DNA of 64,000 bases from Myoxocephalus aenaeus (lineage: Eukaryota > Chordata > Actinopteri > Perciformes > Cottidae). Each line of letters starts with the position of its first letter. The first letter of the stretch is position 1. The position numbers and the translations under genes are program-made. The stretch covers positions 4,167,001 through 4,231,000 of the forward strand of contig JBAMJR010000047.1 of the NCBI GenBank assembly GCA_038501785.1, given 5' to 3'. Positions 40,561 to 53,000 of this stretch are shown here, piece after piece. The notes under the pieces were generated by a model. That model saw nothing but the letters and a program-made list of their open reading frames with translations. It did no database searches and was not told the DNA's origin.

Positions 40561-43500
40561 ATGGGTTTCAGAGAGGCCGTTTTGTTAGGATTTGTGCTTC
40601 TCCTCTCAGGTAGAAGTCTTTGTGCAGCGACACAGAACTGGTCAAACTTGAGCACCGATGAACCTCCGACCCGGATCCCACAGGAGCACGTGACGACAAG
40701 TTTACAACTGCCGAGAGCGCCGCAGGCGGCGGCTCGTGGGTCGAACTGGACGGAGCACCGGGGTCTGCTCCGCTCCCCCGTCACCTACCGGCTCAAGGCT
40801 TACCAGCTCCGGGTCCCAGTCACGACGCCAGCGCCAACGACGCCCCAGCCCCTTGAGGAGCAGATGCACACTACTCAAATCCCGGAGTGGTGGGAGGCCG
40901 ACGTCCTGGCCGCAGAGGAGCTGGAGCCGGAGGAGCCTGCGATATCTCCAAGGTCGTTACAACCCACTCAAGCGTCGTTCATACTCATTCAAGGCCCGGA
41001 TCTGAACCCACCTGTCGAGCCGGACTCAACGGTAGGACTTCCATGCAGCCTTTTTATTATTTATTTATTTTAATCAGTCTTCTGCACCCTTTTTTTAATT
41101 CAGTGTAATCCAGTTTGAATGATATTCCAGGTCCAGATGCTGATGTTTGAGCAGCGGGTGCCCGTGCCAGCCGACACCGTTGTGGCGCACTGTGGCGAAG
41201 GAGAGGTCACCGTAGAGGTCAAACAGAACTTCTTAGGTAACGGCTGAGCTGATCCATGGCGGGGTTATTTTGTTCGTCCACTGGTCCGTTTAACATGCCT
41301 TCTGCTCTGATGTCCGAAAAAGAAACAGGGTTCAGCTTTGAGGCCCGAATTGGAAGATTTTAATGTAACGGTAAAGATGGGACACTCGGTGCCGATTACT
41401 GCAAATGGCACAGACTATATGGACGCGGATCAATATTGCGTTTCCTTTTATTTCCTCACTCCTAAAAAGGACCGTTCTGCATGCCCGGGCGATGCATTAA
41501 GAGCCCTTTTCTTTTTTATTTGTCCTGTGGCTGAACCTCCTCTTGCTGTGAGTGTTATTGACTGGACCAGGAGAAGAAATGGCCTCAAGGTAATGGTCCT
41601 GATTTAAGCTGCACCTTCTCCTCTTTTGTTCCTAGGAAACGGCCAGTTGATCCGTCCGAGTGATCTAACCCTCGGAGGCTGCGCCGCACTCGACACCGCT
41701 CACAACATCGTGCGGTTCCAGTCGGAGTTGCAGGACTGCGGCTGCACATTGAGGGTGTGTGACTCCTTCAGTGTCCATCCACTCTTGTGTATACGACCAT
41801 TGTAACATCTTCTTCCCTCAGATAACTGAAGAAGCCCTCATCTACTCCTTTTCACTGATGTACTCTCCCACTCCTATTGGCAACACCTTCATTTTAAAGA
41901 CCAACCCTGCTAACGTGATAATTGAATGCCACTATGTAAGGTAAAGTCTCATTATTTGGCATTTCCTCTCAACCTCACTGTGTTCCATTAACCATGCTGC
42001 CATACTTTTTAGTTCTGTCTGTCTCGATACACGGTGTGTTAAATGCACTACGCCAAAAGTATACCAGGATGTCCCGGGTCGCATTTTGCAATATGCAAGC
42101 TAGCATGTATGCTATTTGGAACGCATTGATTATTCAAGCTCAATGTGCTGTTGGAACAGATTATCTTCAGGACTCAAGTTCTCAAAAAAGGTGGGATGAG
42201 GTATTTGTTTCCTTGCAAAGTCAGACTGAATAATTCTAGGCCTCTGTAATCTCTGCTGGGTTTTCTTCCATACTTTAGCCTTTAGATTGTCTTCTATGTG
42301 GTATTAAATCTTCAATGTTTGCATTTTACTGGGTGACCATGTTGTATTTACCTCCCTTGTCTCTTTCTTGAGTGAGACACACTGCCTCTCTCCAGTGAAA
42401 TGCTTTTTTTTTTACCGTCCTCGCAGACGGATGTTCGTGAGCAGCGGCGCCGTGAGGCCCACCTGGAAGCCCTTCCTCTCCAGCATGTTATCGGAGCAGC
42501 GGCTGGACTTCTCCCTGCGCCTCATGACAGGTGGGCAACGCGCGTCGACATGCCACAAACTTGGGGGGGTGGTAGCCGATGTTCCTGCGAGTTAGCGCTC
42601 TGATTTGCGCCAGGCGGTTTGGCTAATTTCCCCGGCGACGGGCCGTAATTGCAATCACAAAGGCCTCGCAGGACGCCGCAGATGCTAAACGGCGACTTGA
42701 TGAACAGGCGGGAACTTTTGGTGCATGGCGACGAGCTGAAATGACATGCCTCTGCAGGCTGCGGCCTCGCACGATCAATAAACCGCTGATTATGCATTCT
42801 AATTAATTACAACACGGCGACCGCAGCGACTGCGTTTAAAAAAAAGTTACTTATTGTAAAATGAACGTGGACTGTAATGACGTTATGAAAGTTTATAAAA
42901 CCAGCTTTTGCAGGCCTGGCCGCTCATCTGTGTTTCATCAGGTTGATGATACTGCCTGTGTAATTAATTTAGTGCTTCTTTAAAGTACTTTTCTGTTGTT
43001 ACAGTACCTATATCAATGCTGGTGAGCCACTCTGCCCCCGCGGGGCATCGTTTAACTTTCATCTAATCAGATTGATGGCCCCAGCATTACTTTTCCACTT
43101 TTATTCCTCCTCCCTGTATTTGATTAGAGGACTGGCAGTCGCAGAGGCCTTCCGGCTCTTACCGCCTGAACGAAGTAATGCACATTGAGGCGGCGGTCCT
43201 CCGGGGCCACCACGTTCCACTGAGGGTCCACGTGGACAACTGCGTGGCGACCGTGAGCCCGGACCCCAGCTCGGTGCCCCGATACCCCTTCATCAGCAAC
43301 CATGGGTGAGACGCTGCGGCCACCTATGAAGATCACTCGTTGCCGGTCTGTGTTTACGACTATGAATCCTGTGTTCTGCCATATAAGGTGTTTAGGTGAC
43401 GCTAAACTGACGGGAGTCAAGTCGTACTTCATGCAGAGGAGCCAGGAGGATGAACTTCACTTCCAGCTGAGAGCCTTCAGGTTCAACCACGAGCACAAGA

Positions 43501-44002
43501 ATTCAGTAAGATGTGTTCGTACAAGTTGGAACCACTGATCTGGAACCATATAGTCAGACGTTTGACTTCTCAGGCAGGTTTTTTTTTCTCCTCCTTCCCT
43601 GCATATTTCTAGTCCAGGGATCTGATCCTTCGTGTCTTGAAGCGTTACTTAACATTCCTTTCCGTGTTCGTCTCTTATGCGCTAAGTTGGCACATAAGGC
43701 GCACATTAGTAAGTGTTTGAAGGCTATAATACGTCTGTTGCTATCTGTGCTTAGTTCAAATACTTTCCAACTGAGGACATGAAAGCCTTCTCTCTTTAAT
43801 ATGATAGAAGTCGGAGCTGTGCCATGAATGCGGAGCCAGTAACTTGGAAAATCTTTCTTGTGCATCTGTACAATCAGAGCTTTGGATTTTAATTAACTTT
43901 GTGCGTTTTGCTAATTAGGAAATTCTACTCCCATATGCAACCGACTGCTTTAAAATGCGCCCTTTAAGACTTTTTGATTATTGAGGTTTTGGTGCAAAAC
44001 AA

Positions 44003-44037
<35 letters not shown>

Positions 44038-45354
44038 AACATACAAAAAGGTGACAATCAATGCCAAACACTACTCTTTCAGCAGCAGTTGCATAAATTA
44101 TACTTGCTTCTACATTGGGGCAAAATGTAATTAGTGGAGATGCCATTATTTTTTAATATCACTAATGCACGTTTAATGCTGTCCATGCTTTGTCCTTTAA
44201 CATTGTCATAGCTCTACATCACATGTCGCCTGAAAGCAACAGAGGTCTCCATGCCCATCGACTCGCAGCACAAAGCGTGTTCCTTCTTGGTTGAAGCTAA
44301 CCGGTTTGCTGAATTTCTTTTATTTTCACAGATTTTATTTGTTTTCTTCATTCCCATGACTCCTAATGCTGTGACGAGATTCCTTCAGCCTTTGTAACGC
44401 ACTGTGTGGTTGCCTCTGGACAGATGGGTGGCATCAGGTGGAGACAATAAGGTGTGTGGCTGCTGTGAGACCAGCTGCAGCGCACCGAGACAGAAACGAG
44501 GCCTTGCAGCAGATGTCGGTACGGTTTGCACAAGCGACACTAAATTACACTCTGGGATGAACATTTCATATTGACGCAGGGGACACATTTAGACACTGCT
44601 GTCATATCTAATATTTTCTGGTACAATTATCTAAAAGGTATCCCCCCCAAAAAAGGTATTTGCATGGCCGTCTGGATGATACTGAAGAAGCAAAGCATCG
44701 CCCAATTCTGTTGGAAATGAACCCAAATGATTGCCAGCAATGTGGATTGAAATCTAATCAGCCACTGGCTGACAAACGGAGAGGTTGCACCCATATTTAA
44801 ACAAGCTGACGTGGCTTCATTTGGCACGCACGCTGTTTACGCGTCTTCGGAGGATTGATTTTTATTTTTTATTTTTTTTGAGCTGATCCCTTTATTTACA
44901 TTTTTATTTTGTATTATCCAGCCAATCGGTCGTATCGTCAACGGCTGGATCTGCTGGCTGAAAGTATTTCTAGTTTTAGTTTGTTTGCGCTTCCTCCAGA
45001 TCCGCAGTGGGAGGAGACGGTGTCTGTGGGCCCCATCCTGCTGGAGGAGAGCATCCTGCTGGAGAACATCCTGCTGGAGCAGCTGACGGAGGACTCGGCG
45101 CAGCAAACGCTCCAAGTGACTCAAGCAGGTAGGGCGGCGCCGGCGGTTTTCACGCATGTAACGGCAAGACTGGAAAATGCATTCAAATCCCCTTTAAAAA
45201 TACTGTCCTCTGCTCTCCGTCCTCAGCTTCCTATCCGTCGACGGCCCTGCTGTGTGGAGGGGGAGCGGCGCTGGCCGCGCTGCTGCTAGTTGTCATCGGT
45301 GCCCTCATTCGCAGCAGACTCCACAAACCCACTGGACACTCTGTTAGCACCTGA
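40561..45354 (+). CDS. zp3: zona pellucida sperm-binding protein 3 family (ZP3-like egg-coat glycoprotein), 11 exons, complete
   Basis: Exons: 40561-41031, 41131-41236, 41636-41754, 41822-41940, 42427-42530, 43128-43305, 43388-43505, 44212-44303, 44424-44518, 45000-45128 and 45227-45354. They sum to 1659 bp (552 residues plus stop), with GT-AG borders and the frame kept at every junction. Residues 1-22 look like a signal peptide. Then comes a Pro/Thr/Glu-rich stretch of about 140 residues with NWS, NLS and NWT sequons. ZP-N runs about 170-272 (Cys 178, 208, 227, 268 plus an extra Cys 229). ZP-C follows, with the family motifs DNCVAT, RYPFI-NHGC, ITCRLKAT and the VCGCCETSC cluster. RQKR at 458-461 is a furin-type site, and about 517-538 is a hydrophobic tail, then a short basic end. 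ZP3 proteins are cut at the furin site and polymerise into the egg envelope around the oocyte. Which teleost ZP3 paralogue this is I cannot say. Confidence 0.93.
44004..44033. repeat. (TG)n microsatellite in zp3 intron 7
   Basis: About 15 TG units between zp3 exons 7 and 8; the last sizeable dinucleotide tract in the window. Confidence 0.92.
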
Positions 45355-45363
45355 TTCAAGACA

Positions 45364-45369
45364 ATAAAA
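45364..45369 (+). terminator. polyadenylation signal of the zp3-like gene
   Basis: A canonical AATAAA starts 10 bases after the TGA stop (45352-45354), giving a predicted 3' UTR of only a few dozen bases. Very short 3' UTRs are typical of fish egg-coat genes. Confidence 0.85.
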
Positions 45370-45399
45370 CCTTTAAATCCTCATCTGTCCTGTACTCTA

Positions 45400-48300
45400 T
45401 GCTGAAGCAAAACAGAAGTTAAGCTTGGTCCCCCTCGAACTAATGACTGAAATTACCCTTTTTTCTGCTTTTGAGAATTTGTTTGAAAGATTTAGACGTC
45501 CAGTATTTCTCTGCAGGAGGTTTAATTTGGTTGCATCTGCGCTCTATGTTGCTCACTATATTCCAGGTTTGGGGGGTGTGTGTGTGTGTGTGTTTGCCAG
45601 GGGTTAAGCTGAAGTGTCCAGCCTCTCAGAAAATAGCCCAGGCATAAAATGTGTACACAATGAGGCACTGTATATTGCTCCATCAATCAGGGGGCTTTAA
45701 TACCAGGCACCGATTTCTTTGAGGCATGATGCAATAAATGAATACTTTACTGAATATGGTTTTTGTAATGTGCAGGGGGTGTTTTGAATGGGGGTACCTG
45801 TGGGTGGCCAGTGAGCGACCTTTTGGCTACACATATCAGTGTGACTATAAAAGTACTGTGTAAACGAGACAAAAAAAGCAATTCTACTAGCAGTGAAATG
45901 GCCCAAAGTGCCGGCCCCTCATGCTTAATTCATGCGTGGATGATTTGCATGGTTAATTTTTAGGGGTGCATGCGGCTAGTCGAGCCACTACCCCGATCTC
46001 GCGGAGCTAATCGAATACACTCCATTACCGCAGAGCTGCATGAGATTTTTTATACTAATCCACATCGTCCCGTTAAGCGTAGTCATATTTTAGCTTTGGG
46101 CCACTTTAGGCTTTTCCCTTTTTTCTTTTATTCACCCCCTCCAGTTTCCTGTCTTTGGCGGGAGCGTTGGTGAAATGGGGCTCATCATGAACTGTTGCTC
46201 ACAAGCCCGGGAAGACGAATAGACATAATTAAAAAGCCCATAAAGGCGAGAGCAGGGGCTTTTATTACAGTAATATGTGAAGGCCTCGCTTTAATGGGGT
46301 GTTTGTTCCCGTGTGCGCGGCTGACGGCGGCGCTAGTTTACTGCCACCTCCAACACACCAGGGGCTAATAAAAAGCCATACCTAACGACACACCAGCAGG
46401 AAGCGCGACAGCGAGGAAAGCATGCACACTCAGAGGCACGGTGATGGACGCACACAAGCCTCTCCCCGAAAACGAGTCATGGAGGATGTGGGGACAGGAC
46501 TTTATTGGGTTTTTCAGACGACGCAGACAAAGTAGAGAACAACAAAGAGATTAGAAGAAGTTATTGGCCATTAGGTACTGTCTGAATGTAGCGTGAGGAA
46601 GCACGATTCTCTTAACACTCACCGGTGTGACGCTGTAAAGGCAACACGCTGCTGATTAAACAATAAACAGAAAAATAAATAGAAAATCGAATCACAAAAT
46701 GTCACATTTCTGTCCGAGTAAAGCTTTTAATGTGTAAATATGTAGTTCTTTCTCACATCCAGCGTCTTCCAATTACGTCACTGGATGCAGGACGAGCGAC
46801 AGATTTATGTTTTTCACACTATATTCCTATAATAAGTTGAAATATGTGGTACTTTTTGGCAAATGTAGAACGTCTCCTGGCTCTCCATCGCATACTAACT
46901 TCAAGATTCAAGTTTTTGTTATTGTTGGGTTTAATTTTTACATACAGATCTTCCCTGCAGCTTTAAGAGAAGTCAACAGAGTGTAAAAGGTGTTAATGTC
47001 TTGTTATGACCGCAGAGGATCATCATCATCATCATCATCATCACCATCACCGTCATACCGAGGATGCTCGCCCGCCTACAGATGTCTAACGGTTATGGCG
47101 GCATGAACCCAAGCTGGCGAGCAGAGTGGCAGAGAGTCCTGAATCAGCCATTTCACCCCGACAGGATGCGTGACCCCGGGGGGCACGAGCGCACACGCGC
47201 TCACACACCAACACAAACACAAACACACAGGCCATCAAAAGTAATGGCGTGCGTCCAGTGGCAGGCGGGGAGAGTCCTCTCATGTCTGGCAGCCGTAACG
47301 ATATTATTGCTGTAGATGGAGCGTGCTGGGGAATATTGTTCCACACCATTTGTATGCTGCAGATGTCCACGCCGCGATGACAGGAGTCGGTATCAACACC
47401 AGGCCTGTCGGCTGCTGATGTTGACAAGAAGCAACATGTGGATTCCTCTTTAAGACAAGAAAACTGGACTTATTCACCCGGAGAGGGAGACTTTTCTTTT
47501 TCTGTTTTTGTCCAACACAGAAAGACACAGGTGACCGTTGTCAAAGAGGCGGCGCTGTGTTATTACTCGCAGCCTTGGAAATTCAAGGCAGACATCTCTA
47601 TCGAGACACTATCTGACTTCAATTATTCCTTGAATTTGAATAAATATCAAAGGTTGTTTAATTTAAGCCACTGGCGCTCATTGTGTTATATTATACGCCT
47701 CTGATACAGACTGCAATATTACATCTGGGTCTGGAGAGCGCAAGCGTGCATGCGCGCGACCTCTGTCCAGGCCCATAATTAACCCTCTTAATTAAGGGAG
47801 GGGAAAAAAAGTTGCTAACGAATGAAATGGATTTAATTAGCTCGGTCTTAGCCCAGGCACATGTGCACGCCGCGCACTCTCACAAAACAATTAAGCCCCT
47901 TTTATCCTGGCTAATGGCTTCAGTGACTCAGAGCCTTTCTCATTAAGACTATCAATAATATGCTGATTACATGCATCCACCGCTCTCCTCTATCGGGGCA
48001 CAAAGGGACGAGCGCGTGTCCCCGAGGTTCCAGGGGTGGGGCAGTCTGTCTGCGCGACGGTATCTGCTGAAATAGACGTCTGGATTGTTCCGGCTGGGCT
48101 CGGCTTTCCTTTCCGCGGTTTGTCTTATCGAGGAGGGCACGTGTGTCTCTCGCAGGGAGGAAGTGCCTCTGAAGTTGTTCTGCGGAGGGCTTCATGGGGG
48201 CGAGGTAATAGACCGAGACGGCCGATAGACTGCAGCTTCCGATCCCGTACGTTCCTGTCCATCCATATCGCTTGATCCTGTTTGAACGTACATCTTAACT

Positions 48301-51300
48301 CTCTTTCTCCCCCAGTCCGTTGAGGCGTGAGCAAAGAGAGACAGACAGGCGTCTGTCACACAGGCAGGAAGACAATAGGCCTGTGCGTTGACCTTCAGTC
48401 TCTTCCTGTTGTAACAGACACTGGGGGCCCCTCCCGGAGGACGGGAGAGGAAAAGCGGGTGGCTTGACCTGCGCAGCCACACCTTCACCCTCCCTACACC
48501 CCTACCACCACCGCCACCACCACCCTACGCTGCGTCCCCAAACATCCCAGATGGGGGCTGCCACGCTCCCTCTGATCTCCGCTATTTGCCAGTTGGTGCT
48601 ATTGTGAGGTTTGTTTTGCATCCAAGTTCTGAGGGCCTCATGCGGCCACCTGCGGAGCTCAGGGACAGGTCTTTGTTCGGTTCCCAGCCTCCTTTAAAAA
48701 AAGAAAACTATTGAGTACAAGATAGTTGAGTTTTAAAGAAAACAAGTGCATCCAGGCAATCTTGCATGTCAGTAGGACTGGCTAGTAGTTAAATATTAGT
48801 ACTTAGAAAAATTTATCAAGCATGTTGTGAGGATTTAAACACACTTATTGTTTTACAAAAAAATCTGTAGTTAAACATTATGTTTAAAGAAATAAAAATG
48901 TACGTTTTGTTTTGTTTGATTTGATCCAATGCGTAGTAATGGAACACAAGTAATTGCATTAAACATTTATTTCCAGGTCCAAGTGCATCTCACAGATGGA
49001 GTTTGCTCCAGAGAAATACAGTATGTGGAGCTTGGGTTAAGATTATTTTTTACTTCTACAATATTGTGACATCCATATTGGGAATTAGATATATATTAAA
49101 GGGACACTCCAGTGATTAAGTAATGCACTTCCATACTCACAAGACAGATCAAAACCGGAATGGACAGAATCTACACAGCAAAGGCAGAGGTATTTAGATT
49201 GTTTTGTTTTGCCTCTAGTTTGGATCCATCTCCATCCAATTTCCATAATGCAACCAAAAGCATCAGCAAAAACAATACTAAATGAGGGTCAACTTGCTCG
49301 CTTTTTGAAAACTTCCTCGAACTCTATCCATTGATGAAGACCATGAGATGTAGTTGAGAGCTCAAACAACCAATAGCATCCTTGAGTTCCATCTTCTCTC
49401 CTTGATAAACGCCAAATGTCTTTCAAACTCCACCAGGGTTATTCTCACAGATCCACAGATGACGTTATACTGTTTTCACTAGCTGACTGACCTTTGTATG
49501 TAAAATGGTTGGAGGTTCCCCTTTAATGTTGTGATACTGATTCAGGCCACACAGCCCGGGCCTTTGTGCGGGCGTAAATTAAACCGTGCAAAGTACTGAA
49601 CATGGGGACCGCCTGCTTCTACATGTAGATAATGTATTAAAAAGGACAACAAATCTGAGCCATGAACACGCCTGTAATCCATCGATTTGTTTCAATAAGG
49701 AGGGTGAAAGACTTTGGCCTTCGTGCTTATGATTCATAACTACACTGCAGCCGACATCTTTGGTTGTCAATGTATCAGGACGACCTTTCAGAGCTCAAGA
49801 TTACAAAACAGCTCAGGAGGGATTAATTCACTGAAAATCCCCCCCCCCCCGCAAATTGGGTTGTTCCAAAAACAGCGTTCTCCTTAACCGCGCGTCGCTG
49901 TGCCACATGAGCCAACAGCTCCCAGAATGAAAATAAAGTATTTTCTCGGAGGCCTTGCTGCGTTCCCGCGGCTCCTCGTCAGCTGTGCCAACAGCACCGC
50001 GCGGAACCTCTCCGGCCCGGTGCGGGATAAATAAATCCCCATGCTGGGAAGCATCTGCACCAGGGAAGTTAACGCGGATGTGACTTACTGCAGAGCAGAT
50101 GTCTGTTCTGACTGAAATAACATAAGATCCATCCCCATCGTGAACCCAACACCTTCCTTTTAACCACCAGGAGGATAACCACAACAAAAGGGCCCCCTTC
50201 CGTTTTTTCCCGCTTTAGATGTGGGTGTGTTTTTTTTCAGTACACAATGGATGAAAATATTCTGGCCTTGGTGTTTGATGTGGATCCCCCCCCCCCCTCC
50301 TTTGGCTGTTGTTTTTCATGTGCTTTAATGGGAATGTGCCGAACAATGTTTGATCCCAGCTCTCAGGTGCACGACAAGGACAAAGGGATGAGAAGAAACG
50401 AAGAAACTCACACCTCATATTTACGGTTTCTAACATACACATATTTGTCCTGTGGACCACGACCTTTAATCCTGATTGGCAGGCCGAAAGGGGATGAGCC
50501 CGCCGCACACAAACACACTCCTTTATCATTCAAAGTGCGCCAGAGCTATCAACCTGAATAAATAAATCCCCCTCTTATCGCACAACGCAAAACTGGATAA
50601 GCGCTCCCACCGGGTCTGGGTGGAGGAAGCTGTCAGCACCTCTATTTTGGTTTTGCTTTTGCCTCATACGGAGACGGGATCCTGTTTTTCTCTCCAATCC
50701 GTCCTCCTGGTTTTTCAATCCCCGGGAGAGTCGTTCGCCTCCATGTGCGTGAGACGTACGTGTCCCGCCACGCCGGCCATACATTATCCCCCCTTTCCTG
50801 CTTATCTTTCGGCGCTGGGCCTATATCTTTCAGCAGGGGATGAACATTTTCCAATTTAGGTGGAAAGAAAACAGGATTTTCCACGTTGTCAGCCCGTAAA
50901 ACATGTTTGCGACACATACTTGCCATTGCTCGTCTCTCCGCCATTGCCTTCCGCGATCACACCCGTGTGTCTGTTTTGACACCTGTAGCTGTCGTGAACA
51001 GAGGACGCTAGTTTTATTCCTGGCCCAACTTCAAGTTCCACATATAAATACCGAAATTCCGGATGCTTGACTCAGAAATAATGCAAATTAGGAAATTTAC
51101 CCAGTACATCGTGACGACTTCCTCACGCCCTGCAGCTCTGTTGGATAACGACATGATTTCCAGTCTACCCTGTTCAAGACCAGTTTGTCCAGATTAACCA
51201 CTGTTAGCCTTTGATGCGCCTTTTCCACAGGTTTTTCCAGTCGCCTAAAGAACAAAAGAAACCAAAAAGAGCTTTCAGAAGGGAGGCAGATTGTTGCTCA

Positions 51301-51980
51301 GCTTTCTCACGGAGCAACACCGCCACCTGCAGCCAATAGAAGTCAACAAAAGGTTCATCCGCACCAGGCGTGCTCAATCAAACGCAGATAAAGTCTTTTA
51401 AGGAATGTGGGGAGATTTTCTTTTTAAACCCTTTGCCCAGAGAGGATTTGCTCAGCCTGTCTAGTCTGGGATCACACACTCAACTATCTATGTTATCTAT
51501 TATCTCTTTCGGAAGATCGTCTACACAAAATTTTTGCAAAAGCCACCCAAAACACACATTTTTAGTAGTCACCATGTGTCACCATGAGGCATGTTTTAAA
51601 GACATTATTATTCTTTTCTTTCCTGTGCCTCTTTGCTCTTTTGCCTTCATGATGTTCAGTGCATAAGGAACGATGGTATCCATCATGGTGCCACTATAGT
51701 CGTAGGTGCCAGTGAATGAGGTGATCCACTATGACTGTGCAGGATGGAAGACATTCTCTTTGCCACGCTGCCCTCCTGTGGCGCTTTCGGGTAGGACACC
51801 TTATGAAATTCATAAAAATGGTGGACAGAGCAGAGGCATTGAAAGCTGAGATTATAGGACAGCCTCTTTAATTAGAATTATAGCCATTGCCTCGTTTTTT
51901 CACATACTGTAGACGATCTAATGTTAATATTTATTAATTTAGCAAATTAGTGAATACCATACTTTAAATTGCATTTCTTT
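45400..51980. other. intergenic region with no recognised gene
   Basis: No supported coding exon was seen. There is one short (TG)n tract near 45575-45592, an ATC/CAT triplet run at about 47020-47050, a MITE-like element at 49096-49526 and several poly-C runs. 46.17-46.42 kb and 47.77-47.97 kb are repeat-free, TAAT-rich stretches of the kind often conserved as enhancers; this is a guess from composition only. Confidence 0.5.
49096..49526. repeat. MITE-like element (431 bp) with ttaaagggg ends
   Basis: The left end ttaaagggacactccag and right end ggaggttcccctttaa form an imperfect inverted repeat of about 15 bp. The interior is AT-rich and non-coding. The pairing is weaker than in the two other MITE-like elements. 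Confidence 0.6.
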
Positions 51981-51984
51981 CTTT

Positions 51985-52291
51985 TTATGCTAAATGTATA
52001 GTACACACTATTTCCTGCAGATCTGGCTCTGGCACAGGTACTTGTAGCGTTCCAATCCTCCAAAGCTGATTAAGGCACATGTTTCCCTCTGTGCTTAAGG
52101 GGTGGCAATTCCAGGTCTCCACAAAATGTTGCAGATCTTTTTGTAGATGGGGAATGAAGACATACCGCACACAGAAGAGGTGAACCGCATTTGAAAGGTC
52201 AATGAAGCCATCTTCCCTTAAGATGTGAAGCAAATTGTAGTACTGAGATGTTACAGCACTCCAAACATCTTTTCCGAACAACCAAACTCAT
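51985..52291 (-). pseudogene. integrase-core-like fragment (C-terminal part, transposon-derived)
   Basis: The minus strand keeps one open frame of about 100 residues with no initiator ATG; an upstream in-frame TGA precedes the VWLFGKDVW stretch. The order KDVWSAVT, YYNLLHIL, DLSNAVHLFCVRYVFIPHL, then ETWNCHPLSTEGN and NQLW matches the C-terminal half of the integrase-core domain proteins common in fish genomes (typically RLWRDVW, then HLFCLHYVFLPRI, then W-NH-LSTE-N-TP-QLW). The first two acidic catalytic residues would lie upstream and are absent here. It may be a single exon of a domesticated gene or a dead fragment; I see no partner exon, so a fragment is more likely. Confidence 0.6.
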
Positions 52292-52729
52292 AGGATTCAT
52301 TTTAAATTGTGTCATACATGCGTAGCTAACCTTAGCTAACATAGTCACGCATCAGGTGCATGTAACGTTAGCCCACTAGGTTTTTGTTTGAGAGCAAAGG
52401 TTTTTTTTTTAGAGCAAAGATTTTTGATTTGAGAGCAAAGATTTTTAAATTGCAGCCAGAAATTCTAGTTTCATAAGCAAAACTAAGAATTAATTTTCTT
52501 ACAAACAAAATTTGCTGTTTACGTAATAAGACACAAATCACAAATCTACCTCCATATCTTGTCAACTTGGCGACTTTGTCGCTAAATCCGGCGACTTTCC
52601 AAACCCTCTTGGCGACTTCTTTTTGTCAAAAGCGACTAGCGACAAAGCTAGCGTCTTTTTCTGGCGTTATTTGAGACTTTTGGAGACTTGTCTGGTGTCC
52701 TGGAGACTGACATGAAAGCAGGTATCGTT

Positions 52730-53000
52730 CTGCAGGTACTGTCCTCAACGAGCACTTTAAGTCAGTATCACTTCTATGATTTTTACTCTTTTCTCAAAGA
52801 GGAGAACTTTCCACAAATGAGGAGGCATGCTCAGAAGATGTTGTTCTCTTTGGATCTACCTACACATGAGAACAAACATTCTCAGTGATTAAATTCAACA
52901 AATCCAGATCCAGATCCTCTCTCACTGATGATCACCTGTCAGCTGTCCTTCACATATCCACCTCAGACATTCAACCAAACTTCAGTGCACGTGTTTAAGC
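52730..53000 (+). pseudogene. hAT transposase C-terminal fragment (GTF2IRD2/ZBED-like), broken
   Basis: Plus-strand sequence encodes FPQMRRHAQKML in one frame, then GSTY-EQTFSVIKFNKSR and SLTDDHLSAVLHI in another, then SDIQPNF and a TAA. This is the order seen at the C-terminal dimerisation region of Charlie-type hAT transposases and of GTF2IRD2/EPM2AIP1-like host genes. A frameshift near 52.845 kb and an in-frame TGA where the family has Cys (GSTYxCEQ) make it non-functional. The sequence just left of it (52560-52720, rich in ggcgactt motifs) resembles the flank of a dispersed repeat. Confidence 0.7.

Noticed and set aside
41338..41607. 89-codon frame between zp3 exons 2 and 3
   Set aside because: It sits wholly in zp3 intron 2; exon 2 joins 41636 in phase with the ZP-N domain, and the intronic frame adds nothing ZP-like.
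43391..43395. Alternative acceptor TTTAG for zp3 exon 7
   Set aside because: Using it would create an immediate in-frame TGA; the AAG acceptor at 43385-43387 gives the conserved NHGCLGD sequence.
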